From Phycicoccus jejuensis (lineage in GTDB: Bacteria; Actinomycetota; Actinomycetes; Actinomycetales; Dermatophilaceae): a stretch of DNA of 64,000 nt. Made by a program: the position numbers and the translations under genes. The notes under the pieces are model-generated. The model had not been told where the DNA came from. It did no database searches and worked only from the letters and a program-made list of their open reading frames with translations. Positions 1 through 8,990 of the stretch are shown here, in pieces. The stretch is taken from NCBI RefSeq assembly GCF_000720925.1, contig NZ_JOEE01000004.1, forward strand, positions 372,001-436,000, written 5' to 3'. Position 1 is the stretch's first letter, and every line of letters starts with the position of its first letter.

Positions 1-289
1 TGCCCGCGTCGGCCATCAGCCGGGCGACGTCGTCGTCGCCGTAGCGGGCGACCACCTCGGGGTCGAATCCGTCGAACGCCGCCCGGAAGGCGGGCCGCTT
101 GCGCAGGATGGTCGCCCACGACAGCCCCGACTGGAACGCCTCGAGCGAGAGGCGCTCGAACAGCCCGCGCTCGTCGCGCACCGGCATGCCCCACTCGGTG
201 TCGTAGTAGTGCTGCAGCAGCGGGTCGCTCGCGGCCCAGACGGGACGCGCGAGCCCGTCGTCGCCGACGACCGTGCCGGCGTCGCTCAC
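1..289 (-). CDS. tag: DNA-3-methyladenine glycosylase I (Tag), C-terminus cut by window edge
   Basis: Base-excision repair glycosylase removing 3-methyladenine. Only the first 96 residues are inside the window. Family signatures seen are YYDTEWGMPV at residues 29-38 and the helix LEAFQSGLSWATILRKR. The GTG start overlaps the stop of the upstream phosphoesterase gene (GTGA), so the two are translationally coupled. Oddity: in E. coli Tag the zinc ligands are Cys4 and His17, in RCGW and YHDNEWG contexts; here these positions read RPVW and YYDTEWG, so two of four zinc ligands are missing. The other two would lie beyond the edge. Family assignment is firm; activity on 3-methyladenine is inferred. 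Confidence 0.85.
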   Translation of the reverse strand, partial: MSDAGTVVGDDGLARPVWAASDPLLQHYYDTEWGMPVRDERGLFERLSLEAFQSGLSWATILRKRPAFRAAFDGFDPEVVARYGDDDVARLMADAG

Positions 290-1431
290 GAGCGCCTCAG
301 CGTGATGATCGGCACCTCCGGCGGCGCGAGCACCCGGACGGCCGGCCCCCACGCGCCGGCGCCGCGCGAGGTGATGACCCGCGTCCCGGCGACCGTCGCC
401 TCGCCGTCGACCATCGGCTGCTGGAGCGGCACGAGGTAGCGGATCGGCCACAGCTGCCCGCCGTGGGTGTGCCCGGACAGCTGGAGGTCGACCCCGCGAC
501 CCTCGACGGCGAAGGCCTGGCGCGGCTGGTGCGCCGCGTAGAGGGTGAAGCCGGCGGCGTCGACCCCCGAGAGGGCGGCGTCGGGGTCGGGCGTGAACGG
601 GCCGGTGCCCGAGTAGTCGTGGACGCCGGCGAGGGTGATCGACGCCCCGTCACGCTCGAGCGGCGTGTGCTCGTTGGCGAGGACGGTCAGCCCGAGGCGG
701 CGGAACTCGTCGACCCAGTTGGCGGTGTCGCGGTACATCTCGTGGTTGCCGGTCGTCACGTACACGCCGAGCGGGGCCTCGAGGTCGGCGAGCGGCGCGA
801 TCTCCTGGCGGTAGCGGGCGGCGGTGCCGTCGACGAGGTCACCGGCGATGACGACGACGTCCGGCCGCTGGGCGTTGACGAGGTCGACGACCGTGCGGGT
901 GAACCCGGCGCTGCGGACGGCGCCGGCGTGCAGGTCGGTGAGCAGCGCCACCCTGGCCCCGTCGAACTGGGCGGGCAGCTCGGGGGAGGCGACCTCGAAG
1001 GCCGTGGCCGAGGGGCGCGAGGCCTCCCAGGCGCCGTAGCCGGTCAGGCCGACGGCGAGGGCGGCGACGAGCGGCGCGGCGACCCGGTTGAACCGGCGCC
1101 GGGCGTCGCGCCCGTGGTCGTGGCGCCACCGCAGCAGCCAGATCGCGCCGCTGACGAGGGCCACCGGCACGAGGCCGAGGAAGAGGTAGAGGCACGTCGC
1201 GAGGAACGCGGCGCCGGTCCAGGCGACCGGCCGCATCGTCCCGGCGCTCCACGCGCCGCCCCAGACGTCGAACTGCTCCAGCACCGCCGCGACGAGAGCC
1301 GCGAGCACCAGCGCGAGCAGCCACGGCACCCAGCGCCGGCCCCAGCGCGGGGCGACGGCCAGGCGGTGCCAGACGAAGGCGAGGAAGCCTCCGAGGACGA
1401 CGACCGGGACGAGCGCCGCGAGGGCGCTCAC
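286..1431 (-). CDS. Membrane-anchored calcineurin-like metallophosphoesterase (YkuE/YaeI type)
   Basis: 381 residues. About four hydrophobic segments occupy residues 4-136, followed by a metallophosphoesterase domain with metal-binding motifs DLH (166-168), GDLVDG (197-202), GNHE (228-231), HQP (about 301) and GHTHGG (320-325). The family includes UDP-sugar or lipid-linked pyrophosphatases and general phosphodiesterases; the substrate cannot be read from sequence. Topology suggests the catalytic domain is tethered at the membrane. The ATG start overlaps the stop of the glutathione peroxidase gene by 4 bp, and its own stop overlaps tag, so the three form one minus-strand operon. Confidence 0.88.
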   Translation of the reverse strand: MSALAALVPVVVLGGFLAFVWHRLAVAPRWGRRWVPWLLALVLAALVAAVLEQFDVWGGAWSAGTMRPVAWTGAAFLATCLYLFLGLVPVALVSGAIWLLRWRHDHGRDARRRFNRVAAPLVAALAVGLTGYGAWEASRPSATAFEVASPELPAQFDGARVALLTDLHAGAVRSAGFTRTVVDLVNAQRPDVVVIAGDLVDGTAARYRQEIAPLADLEAPLGVYVTTGNHEMYRDTANWVDEFRRLGLTVLANEHTPLERDGASITLAGVHDYSGTGPFTPDPDAALSGVDAAGFTLYAAHQPRQAFAVEGRGVDLQLSGHTHGGQLWPIRYLVPLQQPMVDGEATVAGTRVITSRGAGAWGPAVRVLAPPEVPIITLRRS

Positions 1432-1946
1432 GCGCCGTCCGGTGACGCCGGGGCGGGGGCGGCGAGGGCGGCGCGCACGTCACCGGCGAGGTCGGCCGGC
1501 TCGGTGTTCGGGGCGTAGCGCTTGACGACCGTGCCGTCCCGGGCGACGAGGAACTTCGTGAAGTTCCACTTGATGCGCCCGCCGAGCAGGCCCTTCTTCT
1601 CGGACTTCAGCCACTCGAAGAGCGGGTGCGCGTCGTCGCCGTTGACGTCGACCTTGCCGAACATCGGGAAGGAGACGCCGTAGTTCATCTGGCAGAACTC
1701 GCCGATCTCGTCCGAGCTGCCCGGCTCCTGCGACCCGAACTGGTTGCACGGGAAACCGAGCACGACGAAGCCCTCGTCCTTGAGCTCGTCGTAGAGGGCC
1801 TCGAGACCGGCGTACTGCGGCGTGAAGCCGCACTTGCTCGCGGTGTTGACGACGAGCACGACGTCGCCGGCGTACGTCGACAGGGGGCGCTCCTCGCCGG
1901 TGAGCGTGGTGGCGGTGAAGTCGGAGAGGGTGGTCATGTCGTTCAT
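1428..1946 (-). CDS. Glutathione peroxidase-family thiol peroxidase
   Basis: 172 residues, the usual bacterial length. The catalytic tetrad of the family is visible: peroxidatic Cys39 in ASKCGFTPQY, Gln in FPCNQFGSQEPG (65-76), and Trp127/Asn128 in IKWNFTKF. Bacterial members normally use thioredoxin or mycothiol systems rather than glutathione; in an actinobacterium mycothiol or thioredoxin is likely (inference). It is the first gene of the operon with the phosphoesterase and tag. Start is ATG at 1946, with an alternative ATG at 1937. The intergenic space to the divergent monooxygenase is 84 bp. Confidence 0.9.
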   Translation of the reverse strand: MNDMTTLSDFTATTLTGEERPLSTYAGDVVLVVNTASKCGFTPQYAGLEALYDELKDEGFVVLGFPCNQFGSQEPGSSDEIGEFCQMNYGVSFPMFGKVDVNGDDAHPLFEWLKSEKKGLLGGRIKWNFTKFLVARDGTVVKRYAPNTEPADLAGDVRAALAAPAPASPDGA

Positions 1947-2018
1947 CGTCGCACGCGGCCCTGAGCACGTTCCGGGGTGCGCGGCAACCCTCGACGCACG
2001 GCGCGCCGACGGCGGGCC

Positions 2019-2024
2019 TAGCCT
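2019..2024 (+). promoter_or_regulatory. -10 element TAGCCT, leaderless promoter of the monooxygenase gene
   Basis: TAGCCT ends 6 nt before the GTG start at 2031, so the transcript would begin at or next to the start codon. No Shine-Dalgarno sequence is present. Confidence 0.6.
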
Positions 2025-2030
2025 GAGCGA

Positions 2031-3503
2031 GTGTCACCGGACCCGATGCGACCGCCCCCGCTCGACGTCGACGTGCTGGTCGTCGGCGCCGGCATCTCCG
2101 GCATCGACGCCGCCTGCCGGCTGGCGACCGAGCGGCCCGAGCTGACCTGGGCGGTGCTCGAGGCGCGCGAGGCGACCGGGGGCACGTGGGACCTCTTCCG
2201 GTATCCCGGCATCCGCTCGGACTCGGACATGTACACGCTGGGCTTCCCGTTCCGGCCGTGGCGCGGTCGCCGCTCGATCGCGCCCGCGTCGGAGATCCTC
2301 GAGTACGTCCGGGCGACCGCCGACGAGTACGGCGTGACCGAGCGGACGCATCTCGGGCAGCGGGTGACGCGGCTCGCGTGGTCCCCGGACGAGGAGCGGT
2401 GGACGGTGACCGCGCGGTGGTCCGACGGGGAGGTGCTCGAGCACCGGGCGCGCTTCGTGCACCTCGCGACGGGTTACTACGCGTACGACGCGGGGCACGT
2501 CGTCGAGTTCCCGGGCCAGGAGTCGTTCGGCGGGGAGGTCGTGCACCCGCAGCACTGGCCGGAGGGGATGCCGGTCGCGGGCCGGCGCTTCGTCGTCGTC
2601 GGCAGCGGGGCCACGGCCATCACGCTCGTGCCGGCGCTCGTCGAGCAGGGCGCGGCGCACGTGACGATGCTCCAGCGCAGCCCGAGCTACGTCGCCGCGC
2701 TGCCGGGCGCCGACCGGGTGGCCGACGTCGCGCGCCGCGTGCTGCCCGCGCGGGCGGCGCACCATCTGGTGCGGGGCAAGAACGTGGCGCTCGCGACGGC
2801 CAGCTACCAGGCGCTGCGGCGGTGGCCGACGGCCGGGCGGAAGGTCCTGCGCAAGCGGCTGCAGGAACGGCTGCCCGCCGGGTACGACGTCGACACGCAC
2901 TTCTCGCCGCGTTACGACCCGTGGGACCAGCGCGTGTGCGTGGCGCCCGACGGGGACCTGCTCGACGTGCTGTCGGGGGACCGGGCCGAGGTCGTCACCT
3001 CGACCGTCGACGCGTTCGTCGCCGAGGGTGTGCGGACCGGGGACGGCCGGGTGCTGCCGGCCGACGTCGTCGTCACCGCCACCGGGCTGCGGCTGGAGCT
3101 CGCCGGGGGAGCGGAGCTGGTCGTCGACGGGGAGGTCGTCGACGTGCCGTCGCGTCACGTCTACAAGGGCTGCATGCTCTCGGACGTGCCCAACCTGTTC
3201 CTGGCCGTGGGCTACACGAACGCCAGCTGGACGCTGCGCGCCGACCTCACGGCGCGGTGGATGTGCCAGCTGCTGGGTCACCTCACAAGCCGGGGGCGGA
3301 CGGTCGCGGTGCCGCGGTGGGACGGCTCCGGCGGGGAGGACCGGCCGCTGCTCGACCTCACGTCGGGGTACGTGCGGCGGGGGGCGCACCTGCTGCCGCG
3401 GCAGGGGTCGCGCCGTCCGTGGCGGGTCGTGCAGAGCTACGCGTACGACGTCGCGACGACCCGCTTCGGGCGCCTCGACGACGGGGTGCTCGAGACGCGC
3501 TGA
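2031..3503 (+). CDS. Flavin-dependent (Baeyer-Villiger type) monooxygenase
   Basis: 490 residues. An N-terminal FAD-binding Rossmann motif VGAGISG lies at residues 18-24. The fingerprint FGGEVVHPQHW (about 166-176) fits FxGxxxHxxxW of type I Baeyer-Villiger and flavin monooxygenases, and a second NADPH Rossmann motif VVGSGATA lies near 187-195. The aromatic run DLFRYPGIRSDSDMY after the first Rossmann is shared with the EthA/MymA-like group. It likely inserts oxygen into a ketone or sulfur compound; the substrate is unknown. The GTG start follows a leaderless -10 element. Monocistronic. Confidence 0.88.
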   Translation: MSPDPMRPPPLDVDVLVVGAGISGIDAACRLATERPELTWAVLEAREATGGTWDLFRYPGIRSDSDMYTLGFPFRPWRGRRSIAPASEILEYVRATADEYGVTERTHLGQRVTRLAWSPDEERWTVTARWSDGEVLEHRARFVHLATGYYAYDAGHVVEFPGQESFGGEVVHPQHWPEGMPVAGRRFVVVGSGATAITLVPALVEQGAAHVTMLQRSPSYVAALPGADRVADVARRVLPARAAHHLVRGKNVALATASYQALRRWPTAGRKVLRKRLQERLPAGYDVDTHFSPRYDPWDQRVCVAPDGDLLDVLSGDRAEVVTSTVDAFVAEGVRTGDGRVLPADVVVTATGLRLELAGGAELVVDGEVVDVPSRHVYKGCMLSDVPNLFLAVGYTNASWTLRADLTARWMCQLLGHLTSRGRTVAVPRWDGSGGEDRPLLDLTSGYVRRGAHLLPRQGSRRPWRVVQSYAYDVATTRFGRLDDGVLETR

Positions 3504-3519
3504 GGGTCTCGTCGCGTCG

Positions 3520-4347
3520 TCAGGCGGCGTCCGGGGCCGGGCGGGTGCGCGCGGTCCGGCGGGGGCGGCGGGCCGGCCGCTTGATCGGGCGGTCGGCGAG
3601 CTCGCGCAGGAGCAGACGCAGGTGGTGGCGCTCCTCGTCCTCGAGGGCGATGAGCGCGGCGTCCAGGAGCATCTCGACGTCCTGCTCGACGCGGGCCACA
3701 AGCTCGCGGCCCTCGTCGGTCGCGACGGTGCGGCGGGTGCGGAAGTCGCGCCATCCCTGCTCCCGGCGAACCAGACCGTGGGCGGTGAGGGTGGTGAGGA
3801 GGCGGCTGACGGCGGCCTCGGAGCGCCCGAGGTACTCGGCGAGGTTGACCCCGTCCGAGGGCTTGGCGACGACCCGGCGGAGAGCGTCGAACCCCTCGGG
3901 GGTCAGGACCGGGGAGATCTCCTCGAGGGCCCGGGCGAGGTCGCGGTCGAGCTGGGCGCTCGCCTGGCGCAGCAGCGCCGGGAGGTGGAGCGGGTCGTCG
4001 GCGTCCGGGCGCTCCCAGCGGCGTGGACCGTCGGCCCGGACGCCGTGGCGTAGCGCGAGGTGTTCGTGCAGGCGCAGCCAGGGCGCGTGCTCGGCGGTGT
4101 CCTCGGGCGGGATGCCCCGGCGCGTCGTCCACGACAGGCGGCCCCGGGCAAGGCCGGGCGCGGGCGTCGGCGGCCCGGGTTCTGCCACGTCGAGCGCCGG
4201 CGGTGATGTCGTGGGCGGCTCGCTCGTCGGGGGCGGTCCCGCGGGTTGCTCGCTCGCGCCGGCCCCGCTCGCGCCGGCCTCGCTCGCGCCGGACTCGGTC
4301 GCGCCGGCCTCGCTTGCGCCGGCCCCGCTCGCACCTGGCTCGTCCAT
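3520..4347 (-). CDS. MarR-like winged-helix regulator with repetitive N-terminal extension
   Basis: 275 residues from ATG 4347, chosen because GCGGAGGAGACCG supplies a strong ribosome site just upstream. Residues from about 110 on resemble a MarR winged helix: the segment NLAEYLGRSEAAVSRLLTTL reads as the recognition region, followed by a wing rich in Arg, a dimerisation helix and a basic tail. The first 35 residues are five-residue repeats of the GASEA type encoded by a 15-bp tandem repeat. The ligand and targets are unknown. It faces away from yhhN across the inverted-repeat element. Confidence 0.75.
   Translation of the reverse strand: MDEPGASGAGASEAGATESGASEAGASGAGASEQPAGPPPTSEPPTTSPPALDVAEPGPPTPAPGLARGRLSWTTRRGIPPEDTAEHAPWLRLHEHLALRHGVRADGPRRWERPDADDPLHLPALLRQASAQLDRDLARALEEISPVLTPEGFDALRRVVAKPSDGVNLAEYLGRSEAAVSRLLTTLTAHGLVRREQGWRDFRTRRTVATDEGRELVARVEQDVEMLLDAALIALEDEERHHLRLLLRELADRPIKRPARRPRRTARTRPAPDAA
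4253..4342. repeat. 15-bp tandem repeat, 6 copies, inside the MarR-like gene
   Basis: Six consecutive 15-bp units variant around CTCGCGCCGGCCTCG occupy 4253-4342. Because the unit is a multiple of three, copy-number change would lengthen or shorten the GASxx peptide repeat without a frameshift. Confidence 0.85.
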
Positions 4348-4429
4348 CGGTCTCCTCCGCTCCGTGGGGACGACACCGATCCTGCCCGCCCGGCCCCGGC
4401 CGCCGCGGGCGTCATCCACAGGCCCCGGA

Positions 4430-4710
4430 ATCCTGAGAGCGACCGGTCCACAGGTGCTCTCCCAGCCTCCTGCCATCGCGGAAGGTTTACCTTCCAGCCG
4501 CAACCATTTGCTTGCCTCCGCAACCACATCCCTGCGGAGCGCAAGGGAAACCTTGCCGGATGGAAGGGAAACGTTCCGCGAGAACAGGGAAACCTTCCGC
4601 GGTGCAACCACATGTTTGCGGGTGGAAGGGAAACCTTGCGGGTCGAAAGGGAAACCTTCCGGAGAGGCAGGAGGCTGGGAGAGCACCTGTCGACCGGTCG
4701 CTCTCAGGAT
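4430..4710. repeat. 281-bp inverted-repeat element enclosing a 21-bp-pitch array of palindromic 16-mers
   Basis: The arms 4430-4474 and 4666-4710 are 45-bp inverted repeats with a single mismatch. The 191-bp interior holds nine 16-bp imperfect palindromes starting at 4480, 4500, 4520, 4541, 4562, 4583, 4604, 4624 and 4645, so the pitch is 20-21 bp. Examples are GCAAGGGAAACCTTGC (4541) and GGAAGGGAAACCTTGC (4624). Several read as GGxAAGG-GAAA-CCTTxC, a stem capped by a GNRA-type tetraloop if transcribed. It fills most of the 428-bp gap between two divergent genes. No coding potential is supported; frames crossing it give only repetitive peptides. It could be a MITE- or REP-like mobile repeat, a multi-site protein-binding array, or a structured RNA. 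Confidence 0.8.
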
Positions 4711-4763
4711 CGGCGACGGGCCGGACCGCGGTTCCGCTGGCCGACGGCCCGCCCCGCCGCTGG

Positions 4764-4769
4764 CAGGAT
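4764..4769 (+). promoter_or_regulatory. -10-like element CAGGAT before yhhN
   Basis: CAGGAT ends 6 nt before the GTG at 4776, the same spacing as other leaderless starts in the window. It supports this start over longer in-frame candidates that run into the inverted-repeat element. Confidence 0.45.
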
Positions 4770-4775
4770 GCGGCC

Positions 4776-5408
4776 GTGCTCGCCGTCGCCGCCGTCCTCA
4801 CCGCCGTCGTCGCGCTCGCCGACTGGTGGGCGGTCGCCACGCAGCGCGCCGGCGTCGAGCGGTGGGCCAAGCCGGCGGTCATGGTCGGCCTCCTGGCCGT
4901 CGCGCTCGCGGCCGGCGCCCTCGACCACCCCGCCGGCCCGGCCCTGCTCGCCGCGCTCGTCCTGGGCGGGGTCGGCGACGTCCTCCTCCTCGGTGACTCC
5001 GAGCCACGCTTCGTCGCGGGCCTCGCGGCCTTCCTCGTCGGCCACCTCGCGTACGTCCTCGCCTTCCTCCGCGGCGGCCTCGACCACCCGACGCTCGCCG
5101 CGGCCGGCGCCGCCACCGTCGCGGTCGCGCTCGTGGCCGGCCGGCGCATCCTCCCCGCCGCGGCACGCGACGGGGGAGCAGGGCTCGGCGCCGCGGTCGG
5201 CGTCTACATGGCGGTCATCGCGGCGATGGCGGTGACGGGATGGGCCACCGGCAGCCCGCTCGTCGCCGCGGGCGTCACGCTCTTCGTCGCCAGCGACACC
5301 CTGCTCGCGCTCGACCGGTTCGTCACCCCACGTCCCGGGGCGCGCCTCGCCGTCATCGTCACCTACCACCTCGCGCAGGCACTCATCGTGGCCGGCCTGC
5401 TGATCTAG
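4776..5408 (+). CDS. YhhN-family membrane protein (lysoplasmalogenase-like)
   Basis: 210 residues, matching the usual family length, with about eight hydrophobic helices covering almost the whole protein. Characteristic segments are LGGVGDVLLLGD and FLVGHLAYVLAF, whose Gly-Asp and His-x-x-Tyr residues are conserved in the TMEM86/YhhN family. Human members hydrolyse the vinyl ether bond of lysoplasmalogen; bacterial function is less certain. Start GTG 4776 was chosen because of the -10-like element at leaderless spacing. A much longer frame upstream exists only because it reads through the repeat element. Located divergently from the MarR-like gene. Confidence 0.8.
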   Translation: MLAVAAVLTAVVALADWWAVATQRAGVERWAKPAVMVGLLAVALAAGALDHPAGPALLAALVLGGVGDVLLLGDSEPRFVAGLAAFLVGHLAYVLAFLRGGLDHPTLAAAGAATVAVALVAGRRILPAAARDGGAGLGAAVGVYMAVIAAMAVTGWATGSPLVAAGVTLFVASDTLLALDRFVTPRPGARLAVIVTYHLAQALIVAGLLI

Positions 5409-5410
5409 GA

Positions 5411-5427
5411 ATACCCTCAGGGGGTAT
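5411..5427. promoter_or_regulatory. CsoR/CstR-type operator
   Basis: ATACCCTCAGGGGGTAT is a near-perfect palindrome strongly resembling the CsoR-family operator of Bacillus subtilis copZA (TACCC-N2-GGGGGTA core, from memory). It sits 15 bp before the ATG of the DUF4396 gene and would overlap the -10 region, so a copper- or persulfide-sensing repressor of this family likely controls that gene. No csoR gene is in the window. Confidence 0.65.
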
Positions 5428-5442
5428 CTTGTTGTCGCCATC

Positions 5443-5907
5443 ATGAGCACCCACGCACGCGCCCACCACGGCCCGACGAGCTGGGGCGACGCGGCCTCCG
5501 CGACGCTGCACTGCCTCACGGGCTGCGCCATCGGTGAGGTCGCCGGGATGGTCATCGGCACCGCCTTCGGCCTCCGCACCGGCTCGGTCGTGGTCCTGTC
5601 CGTCGTCCTCGCGTTCGCCACCGGCTACGCCCTGACCGTCCGCTCGGTCCGCGCCGCCGGCCTGGCGCTCGGCGCCGCCCTCGGGGTGGCCTTTGCCGCC
5701 GACACCGTCTCCATCCTCGTCATGGAGGTCATCGACAACGGGGCGATGGTCCTCGTCCCCGGCGCGATGGACGCCGGCCTCGGCACGGTCCTCTTCTGGG
5801 TCTCGCTCGCCGGGTCGCTCGCGCTGGCCTTCGTCGTCACGGTCCCGGTCAACCGCTGGCTGATGAGCCGGGGCCGCGGCCACGCCGTCGTCCACGCGAT
5901 GCACTGA
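5443..5907 (+). CDS. DUF4396-family membrane protein
   Basis: 154 residues with about four transmembrane segments after a His-containing N-terminus (HARAHHGPTSWGD). The signature SWGDAASATLHCLTGCAIGE is typical of DUF4396 proteins as I recognise them. The two Cys of LHCLTGC and the His residues near both ends could bind a soft metal. A CsoR-type operator directly upstream ties expression to copper or sulfane-sulfur stress, so a role in metal or sulfide handling is a reasonable inference. No biochemical function is established to my knowledge. Monocistronic; leuS leader follows 47 bp later. Confidence 0.75.
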   Translation: MSTHARAHHGPTSWGDAASATLHCLTGCAIGEVAGMVIGTAFGLRTGSVVVLSVVLAFATGYALTVRSVRAAGLALGAALGVAFAADTVSILVMEVIDNGAMVLVPGAMDAGLGTVLFWVSLAGSLALAFVVTVPVNRWLMSRGRGHAVVHAMH

Positions 5908-5942
5908 CCCGGGTGTCCCGGCAGCGGCCCACCGCCCTGCGG

Positions 5943-5948
5943 TACCCT
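5943..5948 (+). promoter_or_regulatory. -10 element TACCCT of the leuS leader transcript
   Basis: TACCCT ends 6 nt before the GTG of the leader peptide at 5955, predicting a leaderless transcript whose first codons are the leucine leader peptide. Confidence 0.6.
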
Positions 5949-5954
5949 GAGCGC

Positions 5955-5981
5955 GTGCCGAGGCTCCTGCTCCTTCCGTAG
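5955..5981 (+). CDS. leuS leader peptide with four consecutive Leu codons
   Basis: GTG-initiated 8-residue reading frame, (M)PRLLLLP then TAG. It begins 6 nt after a -10 element, so it is probably translated from a leaderless mRNA. Four adjacent Leu codons (CTC, CTG, CTC, CTT) make ribosome stalling sensitive to charged leucyl-tRNA. It is followed by two copies of CCGCGCGG (5982-5989 and 6000-6007) and an intrinsic terminator before leuS. This is the classical layout of ribosome-mediated attenuation. Too short for routine gene callers; the assignment rests on codon content and position. Confidence 0.8.
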   Translation: MPRLLLLP

Positions 5982-6010
5982 CCGCGCGGCCCACCCGGCC
6001 CGCGCGGCGA

Positions 6011-6034
6011 CCCCTCCTGTGCGAGGGGTTTTTT
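6011..6034 (+). terminator. leuS attenuator terminator
   Basis: CCCCTC-CTGTGC-GAGGGG followed by six T residues forms an intrinsic terminator ending just before the first leuS ATG. The upstream CCGCGCGG pair can form a competing hairpin. The 3' arm GAGGGG may also act as the ribosome site for the ATG at 6036. Confidence 0.75.
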
Positions 6035-6035
6035 C

Positions 6036-8972
<2,937 letters not shown>

Positions 8973-8990
8973 CCCGGGACGCGCGCGGCG

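Noticed and set aside
4480..4660. CRISPR array
   Set aside because: The units are 16-bp palindromes at a 21-bp pitch with only 4-5 bp between them, no unique spacers of 30 bp and no cas genes.
4431..4775. Coding extension of yhhN or of the MarR-like gene through the inverted-repeat element
   Set aside because: The peptides are repetitive (GNLAGRKGNLP-like, KVSLPSGKVSL-like) and better starts with a ribosome site or -10 element exist outside the element.
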